DNA from: Brachynemurus nebulosus
Lineage: Eukaryota; Arthropoda; Insecta; Neuroptera; Myrmeleontidae
Length of the DNA stretch: 64,000 nucleotides
Direction of reading: 5' to 3'
NCBI GenBank assembly: GCA_035578155.1
Contig: JAPWDM010000017.1
Coordinates: forward strand, 3,000,001-3,064,000
Shown: positions 1 to 12,998 of the stretch, piece by piece
Numbering within the stretch: position 1 is the first letter of the stretch
Layout: each line of letters begins with the position of its first letter
Notes under the pieces: generated by a model
Databases searched by the model: none
What the model was told of the DNA's origin: nothing
What the model saw: only the letters and a program-made list of their open reading frames with translations
Position numbers and translations under genes: made by a program

Positions 1-534
1 ATAAGAGACAGAGCAAAACTTTAAATTGGCGATATTGCTCTTTTTTAAAGAGCTATCTATTGATATTAAATTTGTTCAAATTACATCAACAGGAGTGGTT
101 GGGAGTTAAAATTTATGGGTTAATTTTGCGAAAGGGGGATGAAAATTAAACAATATAAAAATTTTGTTTACAGATTTGAAATCTACGTCAAAAACCCTAA
201 TTGACCTGTTTTTGCTCAATGTCCTAATATTAAGTCTAGGGGTAGTTAACTAGGAGGTGACTGTGTCGAATAGTCGTACTACTTGGGTAGTTCAAGAAGT
301 TTCTCTTCATGGAAAATAGTTTAAGACATTTAGAATAACGTAGAAATGAAATTTTCAATTTCAAAATTCAGTTTTAGCAACATTGGAGAGGGGGTGAGTC
401 ACCCTCTTAAATTACATAACAATATTACATACAAGAAAAATTTAGAAAATTTTTCTCACCGGAAAATGAATGATAAAATATAAAAATTGCTAAATTTTCT
501 ATCACGCATACATCAGTTATCGTAAATTAGAACC
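1..534. other. AT-rich stretch, nothing recognised
   Basis: No coding signal, long repeat or RNA gene is seen here. The sequence is AT-rich with short poly-T and poly-A runs. Confidence 0.5.
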
Positions 535-840
535 AAAATTTCGGAAAAACGGCTAGCTGTGTATTTTCTGTTGGTATGGTGTCTTGTTGTTTCGACTAAT
601 AGTAACAACCAGCGAAAATTTGAGCCAGATCCTTCCCATGCGTGGTTTTCTGGCAACTGAGGAGTAAAAAATTTTTTGTGTTGAGAAAAAAACCTATAAT
701 AAGTCATTCGAAGACAAATTTCGGGAAAACGGCTAGCCGTGTATTTTCTGCTGCTATGGAATTTTGTTGCTTATTATATTATTAATAACCAGCGGAAATT
801 TTAACCAGATCCTATGCGTTGTTTTCTGGCAATTAACAGC
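535..840. repeat. Diverged tandem duplication, about 125-bp unit
   Basis: Two similar segments lie at about 535-660 and 716-840, offset by roughly 182 bp. Both contain AAAACGGCTAGC, GTGTATTTTCTG, a CCAGCGRAAATTT block and a GGTTTTCTGGCAA-like end (the second has GTTGTTTTCTGGCAA). The minus-strand ORF over the first copy has no family resemblance and is treated as chance. Confidence 0.75.
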
Positions 841-2344
841 CAAAAAAATATTTATTGACAAAAGCTAATGATAATTGGCAACTTTTATTTGTAAAAATTC
901 TGCCCGTTTTTTAGCGCACTCTAGCGGCGTAGCGCTTGATCGTAGAATGAATTGCTTTGTACAGAATTTATAGGAAATTTTGTCTACTTGAATTTTGTAA
1001 AAAACAACTTTTTCGAGAAAACGCATATTTACCAAGATTAAGGTAAAAAACCTAAAAAATTAACAAAAATTTGACCTTTTTCGCAAAATAATCAATGTTC
1101 CGGGCTAAATATATGGTAGCAAAACTCAAATTCGTGTTCAGCAACCCAGAAAACATAAAGAGTAAAGATTATTAGGACTGTGATTAAACTTTCCGTTAAC
1201 TAGCTTTTTTTAAATAAATTAACTAGCCTACCTATACAATAATAATTTAATTTGTTCGTTACAGTATAAAATACACATACTCGTCTTTCAAATGTGTTAA
1301 TAGCAACCGAAAATCTAGCGTATACTAATGAAATCACTTTGATATTGATGGATAACTAAACATTAGTTAGCAGAAGTTAAAGTTAGTCAGAGATGGTTGG
1401 AAAGACAGAAATCAATCTGATTAGAGCCGCAGGAGTCAGTTCATCAAATTCAATCTGAATTAAAAAGTCCGATTGTGTATAGCCACATAATTAGGTGATT
1501 TGATAAAGACAAAAGAAATTTTATATGTGCAAATTAGAAGGTAAAACTTTAATCTGAAAATCCAAAAAATAAAGTTCTATCCCTATATCTTTCATTTTTA
1601 TATAACTGTAGGTACATATATCTTCTATGTTAATTATCCAAAATGTAATAACATACTATCGGAAATAATGTTGATACGTGCGTTTTACCAAAGTAAAAGG
1701 AATCATTTATAAGCACAAAATTGTCAATTTGTATATTATATCCTCCCGAGCCAATACACAAACATATGCCGGTAACTTTTTAGTAGATTTCTAATGAGCA
1801 TAATATTGCTCTCTACATGTTAGATAACATACTTATATATGAGATGAAGCAACGAAGGTATTTGCTTATCTACACCAAACAGAAGAGCAAAATAATACCT
1901 ACCTATTTACTCACTCAGTTCTTTACTTACCAAGTAACTACCTTGGTGGATGGTACGGTTTACTAATAGTCAAGACTAATGTCCATCCAACTATTAAAAT
2001 GGACGTGTTTGCCATTTAGTCAACAGAGATAAAGTAGCTAACGAGGGTATACCAGAGTTAATGGGGCACGGTTTTATCTTAACGTTTTAACTACAGTTAC
2101 AATCGAATAATAATTTTATTCAGTCGCACAGGTAAATGTCGTATTATTATAATAAAACAATTAATAATTTTGTCCATATAAAACAATATTTTAATCGGAA
2201 AATAAGTAAATTTTAATAATTAAATTTCCCTTCATGAATTTTATTAAACGCAATCTATTGATTTTTTATTTCCCATATTTAAATAGATAATTAACATTTG
2301 AAACATTTATTTTGTGAAACTTTCTATTGTCAAATAAAAAAAAA
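841..2344. other. AT-rich intergenic DNA, nothing recognised
   Basis: I see no coding region, transposon end or RNA gene. There are only scattered short AT-rich direct repeats. Confidence 0.45.
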
Positions 2345-3828
2345 ACGCCGTGAGCAGCAGAACCCCATCACGGAAGTCGAATTTTTCCTTTCATCTTCGG
2401 TATTGAGTGTCTACAAGCGAAATATAATTGAAAGTCCACAAGCGATTTGTAATTTTGGTGGTTTCAAAACTGATGATGAGTGTCCGGTTGATCGGGGCTT
2501 TAAAAAAAGGTTTTAAGTTTTTAAAGGCTGAATCTCAGTAAATTTAAATTTTGTGCCGATAGCAGTTAACAGGGAAAAAGCCAACACAATTCGTACGAGG
2601 GCATTTCTATCCATGCTTATCCGCCAATTGCCTTTGTGTTTTATTTTTAAATATTAAAAAAGGAACTTAAATAGTAAACTGGAAGGCTTTTATGAAGATA
2701 TTTTTTCTTTCCAAAAAAATCCAAAATTTCTATTTTATAAATAATAAAAATCCAAAATTCCTAATTTATAAATAAACAGTGACTTTAATAACATTTTCAA
2801 ATTACTTAATATGTATGTATTTCATTTGTTAAAAAATTGTATTCACTTTTTTTTAAATTTTTTAAAATTACTATTCGCCTACTTGTATTTAGAATAAAAG
2901 TAATGCAATTAAAACACATTTAACAATAGCATTCAATTCCGATGTAAAAATGGAAGAAGTGGGCGGAAAAGTAATGTGGACTCCCTAAAAGGTACTAGCT
3001 GGATACTAACTGAATACACGTACAAAATTTCAGCCCTCTAGGTTTCCTTAGAGAGTCTCTAGACGTGTTAGGAAAATAAGCAAAAAAATTAAGGAAATAT
3101 TGGCGTAAAAATCGTGGGGGTAAGGGTTAAAAGTTGAAACCGCCAAAAAACAGTGTCTGGCTATTAGCTTAACCTGTACACAAAATTTCAGCCCTTTAGG
3201 TTTATTTGGGGAGATTTTGACCCGAACGCAACTGTTAAAAAACAAGAAAAATTATGTTCTTTTGGGTATAAAAATGGTGGCGGTAAGGTTTGGAAGTCGA
3301 GACCCCTTGATACTAACTCAATCCGAATACAAAATTTCAGCCCTCTAGGTTTATTTGGGTGACCTGTGCGAGTGGTACAATCTTCGAAAACGTCGAAAAT
3401 GCATGAAATTGTAGCTTAAAAATGAGGGGGGTGGGGTAAAATATTAAAACCTCCAAAAAGCACAACCTAGGTACGAACTTTATCAACACACCAAATTTCA
3501 ACCCTCTACGTTAATCCTGGGGGGCTGGGGGCCTGTTAGATCCAGCGAAAATCGTTTTTCCCCCCTCTACTCCCACCCAATCATCCTAGGAAGCTGAATT
3601 TTGGATATGTTGTAGACAATTGACCGAAACATTATTTAAAACCGGTTTGGAAAAGTTTTATTGCTTTTCCGCCCCCCACCACCCCTTTAAAGGTCGGGTC
3701 AGAAAAAAAATTTGCCCAAAATTTGACCCCACTTTCATAGTATGAGGTGCCTCGAAAATGAGCCCCATTTGCCAAATTTTATCTCTTAACTTCCATAGGG
3801 GGGCCCTACACAAATTAAAACGTGGCGG

Positions 3829-3882
<54 letters not shown>

Positions 3883-4002
3883 CGTTTTTTTTCTACATAT
3901 TCGTGTTCTACGGGTCCGAAAACGGATAGCGCCCCTACTCTCGCCTCTCACAGCTCTTATCGTATAGACTGTATAAGTCTAATTTTTCGGAGAAAATTGG
4001 AC
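2345..4002 (+). repeat. Dispersed repeat family A, copy 1
   Basis: A roughly 1.65-kb non-coding repeat beginning ACGCCGTGAGCAGC and ending near AAAATTGGACTA. The same order of blocks recurs at about 8898-10577. Blocks include GAAGTCGAATTTTTCC, TTCAGCCCTCTAGGTTT repeated several times, a (TA)n array, then TACGGGTCCGAAAACGG. Partial copies lie at 5426-5720, 8168-8795 (inverted), 19870-20545 and 43265-43868 (inverted). ORFs inside it are short and differ between copies, so I do not call them genes. The superfamily is unknown; it looks non-autonomous. Confidence 0.8.
3833..3878. repeat. (TA)n microsatellite inside family A copy 1
   Basis: A pure AT dinucleotide run lies between the GGCGGGAA block and TCAGACGTTTTTT, the same internal position as the array in copy 2. 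Confidence 0.95.
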
Positions 4003-4020
4003 TAAAAACGCCGTGAGTAG

Positions 4021-5425
4021 GGCTTCGCGATGCTGGCACACCATCTAAAAAGATGAACATTGAAAAAATTTTGTCTAATAGGTCACAAATTGGTCATAAT
4101 TGGTCACTTAGTCCCACTAATTGGTCAGCAATAGGAAATTTTTAAATAAATTCTAAAAAATTTGTAAAAATCTCAAGGTCACTCAAAAATTTTGGCACAA
4201 CATCTAAAGAAAAAAATAAAAATAATAAGAGCAATCGATAGGATTTTAAACCCTGATAATTGGTCAGTTAAAATAAAAAATTGGTCAGGTCCCCAGAATT
4301 TTAAAACAATTAAAAAAGGCATTTTCATACTGTGACGCATGCGCGAAATCTTACTGGTAAATCTAGCTGTCAGTAAATCTAGTTGATACGTTGAATTTTT
4401 CAATACGGCAAAGCTACCAGTATTCGACAAGCCAATATTTTTAAATGATTCTGAAAAATTGGAATCCTTAATAAAAAAATTTTCTATCAATGACCAGTTA
4501 TTCAAATCAATTGACCTTTTATGACTATTTTCTGACCTTTTAAATGATCTAATTGTCATTCGAAATTTCACATATGAGGTGCTAAAATTTTTTGAATGAC
4601 CTTGAAAGAACTTTAAACCTTAGTAAAAAATTTTCTATCGCTCTTCAATTAATCAAATCAGTTGACCTTTTATGACCAATTTCAGACCTTCTGAACAATT
4701 TAATTGGTCCCTCGAAATCGCACATTTGGGGTGCTAAGACCGCGGAGCCCTAACAATGGGTCATAAGGAAATAACGTTTATTTTCGAAGAAATATAATAG
4801 GGCAAATTTGCGTGGACAAAATTTCAATATTCCAATTAAAGATCTTATAATATTTAAAAATGTTTATAATAAAATTGATAACTAAATGAACTTATAAATT
4901 AAGTTAATTACTAAAATGCCAGAAAATAAAGTTGAAATCAAAACAATAAATATAATTAATGTTTGTTGATTATTTTCAAAATACCCTAATATATAAAAAT
5001 AATGCTAATATAGGCTAATCGAATGCTGGTCGCTTTACCCTATTGAAAAATTCAACGTATCGATTAGATTTACTGACAGCTAGATTTACCAGTAGAGATT
5101 CCGCGCATGCGTGACAGTATGAAAAGGCCTTTTTTAATTTTTTTTAATTCTGGGGACCTGACCAATTTTTTATTTTAACTGACCAATTATCAAAGTTTAA
5201 AATCCTATCGACTGCTCTTATTATTTTTGTTTTTTTCTTTAGATGGTGTGCCAAAATTTTTGAGTGACCTTGAAATTTTTACAAATTTTTTAAAATTTAT
5301 TTAAAAATTTTCTACTGCTGACCAACTAGTAGGACTAAGTGACCAATTATGACCAATTTGTGACCTATTAGACAAAATTTTTTCAATCTTTAACTTTTTA
5401 GATGGTGTGCCAGCATCATGGAGCC
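4021..5425. mobile_element. Mutator-like (MULE) non-autonomous foldback element
   Basis: A 1405-bp element with inverted arms of about 390-400 bp (about 4021-4411 and 5037-5425). The left tip is GGCTTCGCGATGCTGGCACA and the right tip read inward is GGCTCCATGATGCTGGCACA. It is flanked by a perfect 9-bp direct repeat, CGTGAGTAG, at 4012-4020 and 5426-5434. Long inverted repeats plus a 9-bp duplication are typical of Mutator-like elements. It sits in the head of a family A repeat. The interior holds a tandem pair (about 4465-4575 and 4625-4735) and many TTGGTCA/TGACCAAT motifs. The minus-strand ORF at 4179-4571 lies across the arm and is probably not a gene. Confidence 0.85.
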
Positions 5426-5720
5426 CGTGAGTAGCGGGGCTCCATCATAGAAGTCGAATTTTTTGCTACATCTTCGGTATTTTCATGATATCTAAATGTA
5501 GTTTAAAGGGTACTGACGGATTATCATTTTCCTGTTTTCAAAGCTGATGATAAGTGTTCGGCTGATCGGGGTTTTAAAAAAAGAGTCAAGTTTTTAAGGG
5601 CTGAATTTCAGAAAATTTCAATTTTATGTCGATAGCAGTTAGCAGGAGAAAAGCCAACACAATTCGTACGACGGCACTCCTACCCATGTTTATCCGCCAA
5701 TAGCTTTTGCGTTTTACTGA
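5426..5720 (+). repeat. Family A head fragment, downstream of the MULE
   Basis: Continues the family A head interrupted by the MULE: CGTGAGTAGCGGGGCTCCAT, then GAAGTCGAATTTTTTGC and GCTGATCGGGGTTTTAAA. It resembles 2345-2640 and 8898-9170. Confidence 0.8.
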
Positions 5721-5739
5721 TAATGTCAACCGATTACTG

Positions 5740-7165
<1,426 letters not shown>

Positions 7166-7640
7166 TTTTTTCCGTGCGTACAAATGTTATTTTTTTTTTA
7201 TATATTTAATAATATTAAATCCTGACATAAATTTCAATTTCTTGTTTATTTAAAATTCAATAAGAAAGAAAAATCTTCATTACATAAGCTTAAAAAATGT
7301 GCATAATCTTAAGACAGAGCTATGTTAATTATAATGCAATAATATGAGACAGAACTTTGTTTATTATAATGCAATATTAATGCATACATGTGAACAGATA
7401 TCATTTGTTTTCGTAAAAGAAATGAAATTCTTTTATATTTTATAAAGAATTGAGACAGAAATATAAATTACTTATTACACTGACAAAGAGAGCAAAGTGA
7501 GGCAAAAGTGAAAAATTACAATTTTCTCTAAAAATGCATAACATAGAAAGAAAAATATAAGAACATTTTCTTCATAATTTTTTTTCCTTCTCAACGATGT
7601 AAAAATCGAGCCGTCTAATGATAAGATCTAATGATAAAAA
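7166..7640. other. AT-rich stretch, nothing recognised
   Basis: AT-rich sequence with repeated AAGACAGAGCTATG / GAGACAGAACTTTG phrases. No gene is seen. Confidence 0.45.
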
Positions 7641-7809
7641 ATTATAGAAAATGGCCAGAAGACCTACTTCTGGACATCCGACGAGTCTGGCTGACGAACT
7701 TAGCCGAGCCAATCCGACTTTTAGTTGGCACACAACAATTCATAAGCAATAAATGTTTCGTTCGAAACTTATCGTGGCGACACACTACACACACACTACA
7801 CACACACAG

Positions 7810-7812
<3 letters not shown>
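7641..7812 (+). repeat. SINE-like repeat with (CA)n(TA)n tail, copy 1
   Basis: The block ACCTACTTCTGGACATCCGA, TTCATAAGCAATAAATGTTT and CGTTCGAAACTTATCGTG runs into a CA run and then a TA run. The same block lies inverted at about 62920-63060, and a more diverged copy at 47374-47568 ends in the same CA-TA tail. The constant 3' end and microsatellite tail suggest a SINE-like or microsatellite-seeding repeat. No RNA polymerase III boxes were seen. Confidence 0.65.
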
Positions 7813-7869
<57 letters not shown>

Positions 7870-7870
7870 A

Positions 7871-7907
<37 letters not shown>
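7813..7907. repeat. (TA)n microsatellite
   Basis: AT dinucleotide run with TTGTA and TACA interruptions, following the CA run. Overlapping Tyr-Ile ORFs on both strands are artefacts. Confidence 0.95.
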
Positions 7908-8037
7908 GAAAAAATATATATACCCACTCACCGCCGAAGGCTTCTAGAACCGCCTCGGTAGTTTTACCACCTGCCGAGGTCACTCAAAAAGTCGGCAGGT
8001 GGGAAGATGGCTCCAGAACTGTCCAATCCTTACTACT

Positions 8038-8046
<9 letters not shown>

Positions 8047-8111
<65 letters not shown>
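8047..8111. repeat. (TA)n microsatellite after an ACACACAC run
   Basis: A second CA-to-TA compound array 140 bp after the previous one. The spacer at 7921-8046 includes GCCGAAGGCTTCTAGAACCG, of unknown origin. Confidence 0.95.
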
Positions 8112-8114
<3 letters not shown>

Positions 8115-8167
8115 ATAGCTGAATTTCTAATTCTAGAAATTCGCTAAAAAGTATTTTGTCTGGATCT

Positions 8168-8795
8168 AACACGCCCACAGCCCCCAGAATTACCGTAGAG
8201 TGTTGAAATTTGGTATGTTGATAGAGTTCTTACTTAGGGTCTTCTTTTTGGAGATTCTAATTTTTTACCCCCACCCCCAATATTTTTAAGCTACAATTTC
8301 ATGCTTTTTCGACGCGTTCGAAGTGTGTACCGCTCGTACAGGTCACCCAAAATAAACCTAGGGGGCTAAAATTTTGTATTCGGATTGAGTTAGTGTCAAA
8401 GAGGTGCCTTGTGGTGGTCTCAACTTTTAACCCTTACCCCCACCATTTGTATACCAAAAAGAACATGATTTTTCTTGTTTTTTAACAGTTTCGTTCTGAT
8501 CAAAATCTACCACAATAAACCTAGAGGGCTGAAATTTTGTGTATAAGTTAAATTAATAGCTAGCCACTGCTTTTTGGAGGTTTCAACTTTTAACCATTAC
8601 CCCCACGTTTTTTACGCCAATATTTCCTTGATTATTTTGCTTTTGTTCTGACACGTCTAGAGACTCTCTAGGGAAACCTAGAGAGCTGAAATTCTGTAAG
8701 TGTATTGAATTAATATCCAGCTAGTGTATTTTAGGGATTCCACATTACTTTTCCCCCCACTTCTCCCATTTTTACATCGGAGTTCAATGGTACTG
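8168..8795 (-). repeat. Family A fragment, inverted
   Basis: Reverse complement of roughly 2940-3560 and 9460-10100. TAAACCTAGGGGGCTAAAAT, AGAGAGCTGAAATT and CCCCCACTTCTCCCATTTTT are the complements of family A blocks. Together with copy 2 it forms a large inverted repeat around 8800-9460. Confidence 0.8.
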
Positions 8796-8897
8796 TTATA
8801 TCTGTTAAAAATGATTTATTTTAATTGTAATATAAGTAGGCAAGGTAAATTTAGAAAAAAAGTGAACTAACTGTAATAAATATTGTAATTAAAAAAA

Positions 8898-10372
8898 ACG
8901 CCGTGAGCAGCGGAGCCCCATTACGGAAGTCGAATTTTTCCTTTTATCTTCGGTATTGAATGTCACAAACGATTTGTCATTTTGGTGGTTTCAAAACTGA
9001 TGATGAGTGTCCGGTTGATCGGGGCTTTAAAAAAAGGTTTTAAGTTTTTAAGGACTGAATCTCAGTAAATTTCAAATTTGTGCCGATAGCAGTTAGCAGG
9101 GAAAAAGCCAACACAATTCGTACGAGGGCATTCCTACCCATGCTTATCCGCCAATTGCCTTTGTGTTTTATTTTTAAATATTAAAAAAGAAACTTAAATA
9201 GTAAACTGGAAGGCTTTTATGAAGATATTTTTTCTTTCCAAAAAAATCCAAAATTTCTATTTGATAAATAATAAAAATCCAAAATTCCTAATTTATAAAT
9301 AAACAGTGACTTTAATAATATTTTTAAATTACTTAATATGTATGTATTTCATTTGCTATAAAAGTAAGTTCACTTTTTTTAAATTTTTTAAAATTACTAT
9401 TCGCCTACTTGTATTTAGAATAAAAATAATGCATTTAAAACACATTTAACAATAGCATTCAATTCCGATTTAAAAATGGGAGAAGTGGGGGGAAAAGTAA
9501 TGTGGACTCCCTAAAGGGTACTAGCTGGGTACTAACTGAATACACTTACAAAATTTCAGCCCTCTAGTTTTCCTTAGAGAGTCTCTAGACGTGTTAGAAA
9601 ACAAGCAAAAAAGTTAAGGAAATATTGGCGGAAGAATCGTGGCGGTAAGGGTTAAAAGTTGAAACCTCCAGAAAGCAGTGTCTGGCTAATAGCTTAACCT
9701 GTACACAAAATTTCAGCCCCCCTAAGTTTATTTGGGAAGATTTTGACCCGAACGAAACTGTTAAAACACAAGAAAAATTATGATTTTTTGGTATAAATAT
9801 GGTGGGGTTAGGGTTTGAAGTCGAGACCCCCAAAAGGCACCCCCTTGATACTAACTCAATCCGAATACAAAATTTCAGCCCTCTAGGTTTATTTGTATGA
9901 CCTGTGCGAGTGGTACAAACTTCGAAAACGTCGAAAAAGCAAAAAATTGTAGCTTAAAAAAAAATGAGGGGGGTTAGGGTAAAATATTAAAACCTGCGAA
10001 AAGCACAACCTAGGTACGAACTTTATCAACACACCAAATTTCAACCCTCTACGTTAATTCTGGGGGCTGGGGGCGTGTTAGATCCAGATAAAATCGTTTT
10101 TTCACCCCTCTACTCCCTCAAAATCATCCTAGGAAGCTGAATTTTGGATATGTTGTAGATAATTCACCGAAACATTTTTTCCTATCGGTTTGGAAAAGTT
10201 TTATTGTTTTTCTGCCCCCCACCAGCCCCTTGAAAGTTGGGTCGGATCAAAAATTTTCCCAAAATTTGACCCCACTTTAATAGTATGAGGTGCCTCGAAA
10301 ATGAGCCCCACTTACCAAATTTTATCTCTCTTAACTTCTACAGGGGGGCCCTACATATATTAAAGGTGGCGG

Positions 10373-10456
<84 letters not shown>

Positions 10457-10577
10457 CATTTTTTTCTATATATTCGTGTTCTACGGGTCCGTAAACGGAT
10501 AGCGCCCCTACTGTCGCCTTTCGCCGTTCTTGTCGTATAGGCTGTATAACTCTAATTTTTTAAGGAAAAATTCGACT
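8898..10577 (+). repeat. Dispersed repeat family A, copy 2
   Basis: Full-length partner of copy 1, starting ACGCCGTGAGCAGCGG and ending AAAAATTCGACTA, with the same internal order and a longer (TA)n array. The minus-strand ORF at 9594-9833 has a counterpart region in copy 1, but the two reading frames are not conserved in length, which argues against coding. Confidence 0.85.
10375..10452. repeat. (TA)n microsatellite inside family A copy 2
   Basis: Pure AT run in the same position as in copy 1 but nearly twice as long. Confidence 0.95.
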
Positions 10578-10926
10578 AAAAAATATAAGTCAGTTTTTAT
10601 TATTATTATTTATAAAATATAAATTTTGGATTTTTTTTTAAAAAAAAAAAAGATTTCCAGTTCACTATTTACGGTCCTTTTTAGCGAATTTCAAAAACTC
10701 GAAATTTAGCTATTACGGCCGGTGTCACGGTGGAACCTGAGGCCGAAATATGTTTTGAGGTCCCTAGAATACGAAAGTAATATTTACTAAAATTTATATA
10801 TACATATATAAATTTTTAGTTTGTAATGTTTATTTGAAACCTTCTCTGAATTTTATGTATATTTTTGAATATTTTCAACTTTCTATTTCAGATATAATCA
10901 GTAAATTTTCTAATATGTTGTTTTTT
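10578..10926. other. AT-rich stretch, nothing recognised
   Basis: AT-rich, with a TTATTATTATT run and poly-A. The first 31 codons of the ORF that starts at 10834 lie here and do not resemble the endonuclease domain that follows, so I regard them as non-coding. Confidence 0.4.
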
Positions 10927-11190
10927 GTAGGTGGTAACTTTAATTGTCGAATTGGAGATTCCAATCACACATCCTCGGAAATTTGTGACAATACTCAGCT
11001 TTCTTACGAAAGATCGACGCTAGATTTTACTTGTAACACATTTGGCAAAGAATTAACACGTGTTATGGAAGAATGTGGCGTCTTAGTTGCTAACGATAGA
11101 TCAAAAAGTGATTCACCTGCTCAGTTCACATTTGTTAGTACCGTAGGTAAAAATATAATTGATTTGATATGGTGCAAATGTTTTGATATC
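10927..11190 (+). pseudogene. LINE-type endonuclease domain fragment (non-LTR retrotransposon)
   Basis: The frame encodes part of an endonuclease/exonuclease/phosphatase domain as found in non-LTR retrotransposons. Visible motifs are GGNFNCRIGD near the start, FGKELTRVMEECG, ANDRSKSDSPAQFTF and VGKNIIDLIW at the end. In the family the first motif reads G-D-F-N; here the acidic residue is Asn, so catalysis is probably lost. About 90 residues remain of a domain of roughly 220. The 5' edge sits next to TTTTTTGTAG, which could be chance or a splice-acceptor look-alike. The 3' end runs straight into a dispersed repeat that supplies the last codons and the stop. A domesticated copy cannot be excluded, but no neighbouring RT supports activity. 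Confidence 0.7.
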
Positions 11191-11570
11191 TACATCGATA
11201 ACTAGTTATTTACAGTACCAGTACAATTTTCAGAAAAATATTCCATATACAGAAACGATCTCGTTATAGTTTTATTATACGGGTATGTATAGATAATTGT
11301 CGTTTTAACGAAATGTAAGGATCATTATTTTCATAAAAAAAAATTCTAAAAATTTCGATAATTGCTTTTGTTATTGATATCTATAATTTTTTTTTTATTT
11401 TTTCCGAAAATTTACGAATTTCCAAAGATGCAGTAATTTTAAATGGGTAAACTTTTTACTTTATGCCATTAGAGAACCCAAAAAAAGTCATTGAAATCCA
11501 TTCATTATAAATGGATTCCGTCATTTTCCCTTAATAATGACTAATTGCACTGGACTAATATTATATCAAT
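11177..11570 (+). repeat. Dispersed repeat shared with 17992-18372
   Basis: TGTTTTGATATCTACATCGA, CCAGTACAATTTTC, TTTTATTATACGGGTATG and GGTAAACTTTTTACTTTATG occur in the same order at 17992-18372. The two copies end together after GACTAATTGCACTGGACTAA. A related inverted piece lies at about 15840-15960. Confidence 0.8.
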
Positions 11571-12412
11571 CACAAACGTTGCAGTTCTTTTATCTAGTGT
11601 TTTAGATCCATCTGTAGAAATTACTACTGTTTCCATATAAGATTAATTTATTGTTTTTAAGATTTAAAATTTTGAATTTCATAATTAAATTTTGATAATA
11701 AATTTCTGTCAATATTTCATTTCCAAACTTTGATAACCAAGTCAAATAACAGTTTGTAAAAATAGTACAACAAAACGATTACTAAAATTATTGTTAGAAA
11801 TTTCATTTTGTTTCCAATACAGACATAAATATTCAAATGTGTGCTATCGTATTGTTAAATAGCACAAACAATAAGACAAAAAATTCGTATATAGATATGA
11901 TACTTAAATTTTCTCTGCACGTAACCGTTTGATGCCACACGATACAATTTAGTGGGCAATTATTGTGCTATGCTCTCTGTAATATGTGACTGTTACTATG
12001 TAGAAATGTCGTCTTTTACATAGGTAGAGTGATACCGTAGTATCTATCTATGCATTTATATCGGTAAGCTTTCTTCCACCGATCATGTTTAACTCACAAT
12101 TTTCATATTATTTTTTGGTGAAACACAAACAGGTAAAATGGGAATATAAATTTTTACAATGGAATCAAATATTCTGTATAAATGTTTTCGTTCACGTGGC
12201 TTTAGTACTTTCTCGGAAGGTATGTGTAACGACATAAAAAATAAAATGGAATAACATAGAATAAAAAAATTAAAGCTTCGAAAAAAATATTATAAATAAC
12301 GTTTTGAATGAAATATCGATCTAGCAAAAAAAAAGCGGTAAACTTAATTAAAAATGCCACCATTTAGGTGATTAGTTTGTATCTAAATTTAAAAGAGGTT
12401 ATATAAGAGTGA
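11571..12412. other. AT-rich stretch, nothing recognised
   Basis: No coding or transposon signature is recognised. Confidence 0.4.
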
Positions 12413-12600
12413 AGTGAATACTCAAAACGTGTTTTATTGAATTAAGCATGGTAATAAAAAAAAGACCCGGTTTGAATAAATTCATCATTTTCATTCTTAA
12501 TTTTAATGGGATAAATACTTTTTACGGCATTTGAATTTCGATTCAGATAAAAATCTCAATTTTGAATTTGTGTGACAAAACACGTTTTGAATATTCACTC
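12413..12600. mobile_element. Small inverted-repeat element (MITE candidate)
   Basis: GTGAATACTCAAAACGTGTT near 12414 is matched by its inverse AACACGTTTTGAATATTCAC near 12580-12598, giving a roughly 185-bp unit with arms of about 24 bp. No clear target duplication is seen, so the superfamily is open. Confidence 0.55.
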
Positions 12601-12998
12601 CACAAGTACAGTACGTAGAGAAGAAAAGTTAGCTAAATTAAGAAAGGTTTTTAAGAGAGAAAAATGATATCTTAACCATTCTCATTAGATCAGTAATGTC
12701 CGTGCGGCATGCATCCATTATCTGTCAACTGTACACGCAGAATTAAACAAGGAAGCCAACGAAAGCCAACATGGCTTTAATGGTGAGCCCCAATTTTCAA
12801 ACTAATTTTCATTCATTTTGGATCATGTTTAATATACGAAACTAGAAATTTTGTTCAAAATACGAAAACTTCTCATCCGCACTCTTATTGGGAAATTTCC
12901 TTCTTTTTTGATCGACATACCATTTGGATTATGTTTCTGATGTCTTTAGTAGCTTCTTCAGTATTATTTTTGTATAGGAAAATTATGCAGAATACAAC

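Noticed and set aside
2298..2516. 72-codon ORF at the head of family A
   Set aside because: Lies across a dispersed repeat boundary and is not conserved as a frame in the copy at 8898.
4179..4571. 130-codon minus ORF
   Set aside because: Inside the arm and interior of the Mutator-like element; no family motif, and the mirrored arm does not keep the frame.
12771..12790. ATGGCTTTAATG followed by GTGAGC, looking like a tiny first exon with a splice donor
   Set aside because: Only four codons, no protein family signal and no partner exon; too weak to call.
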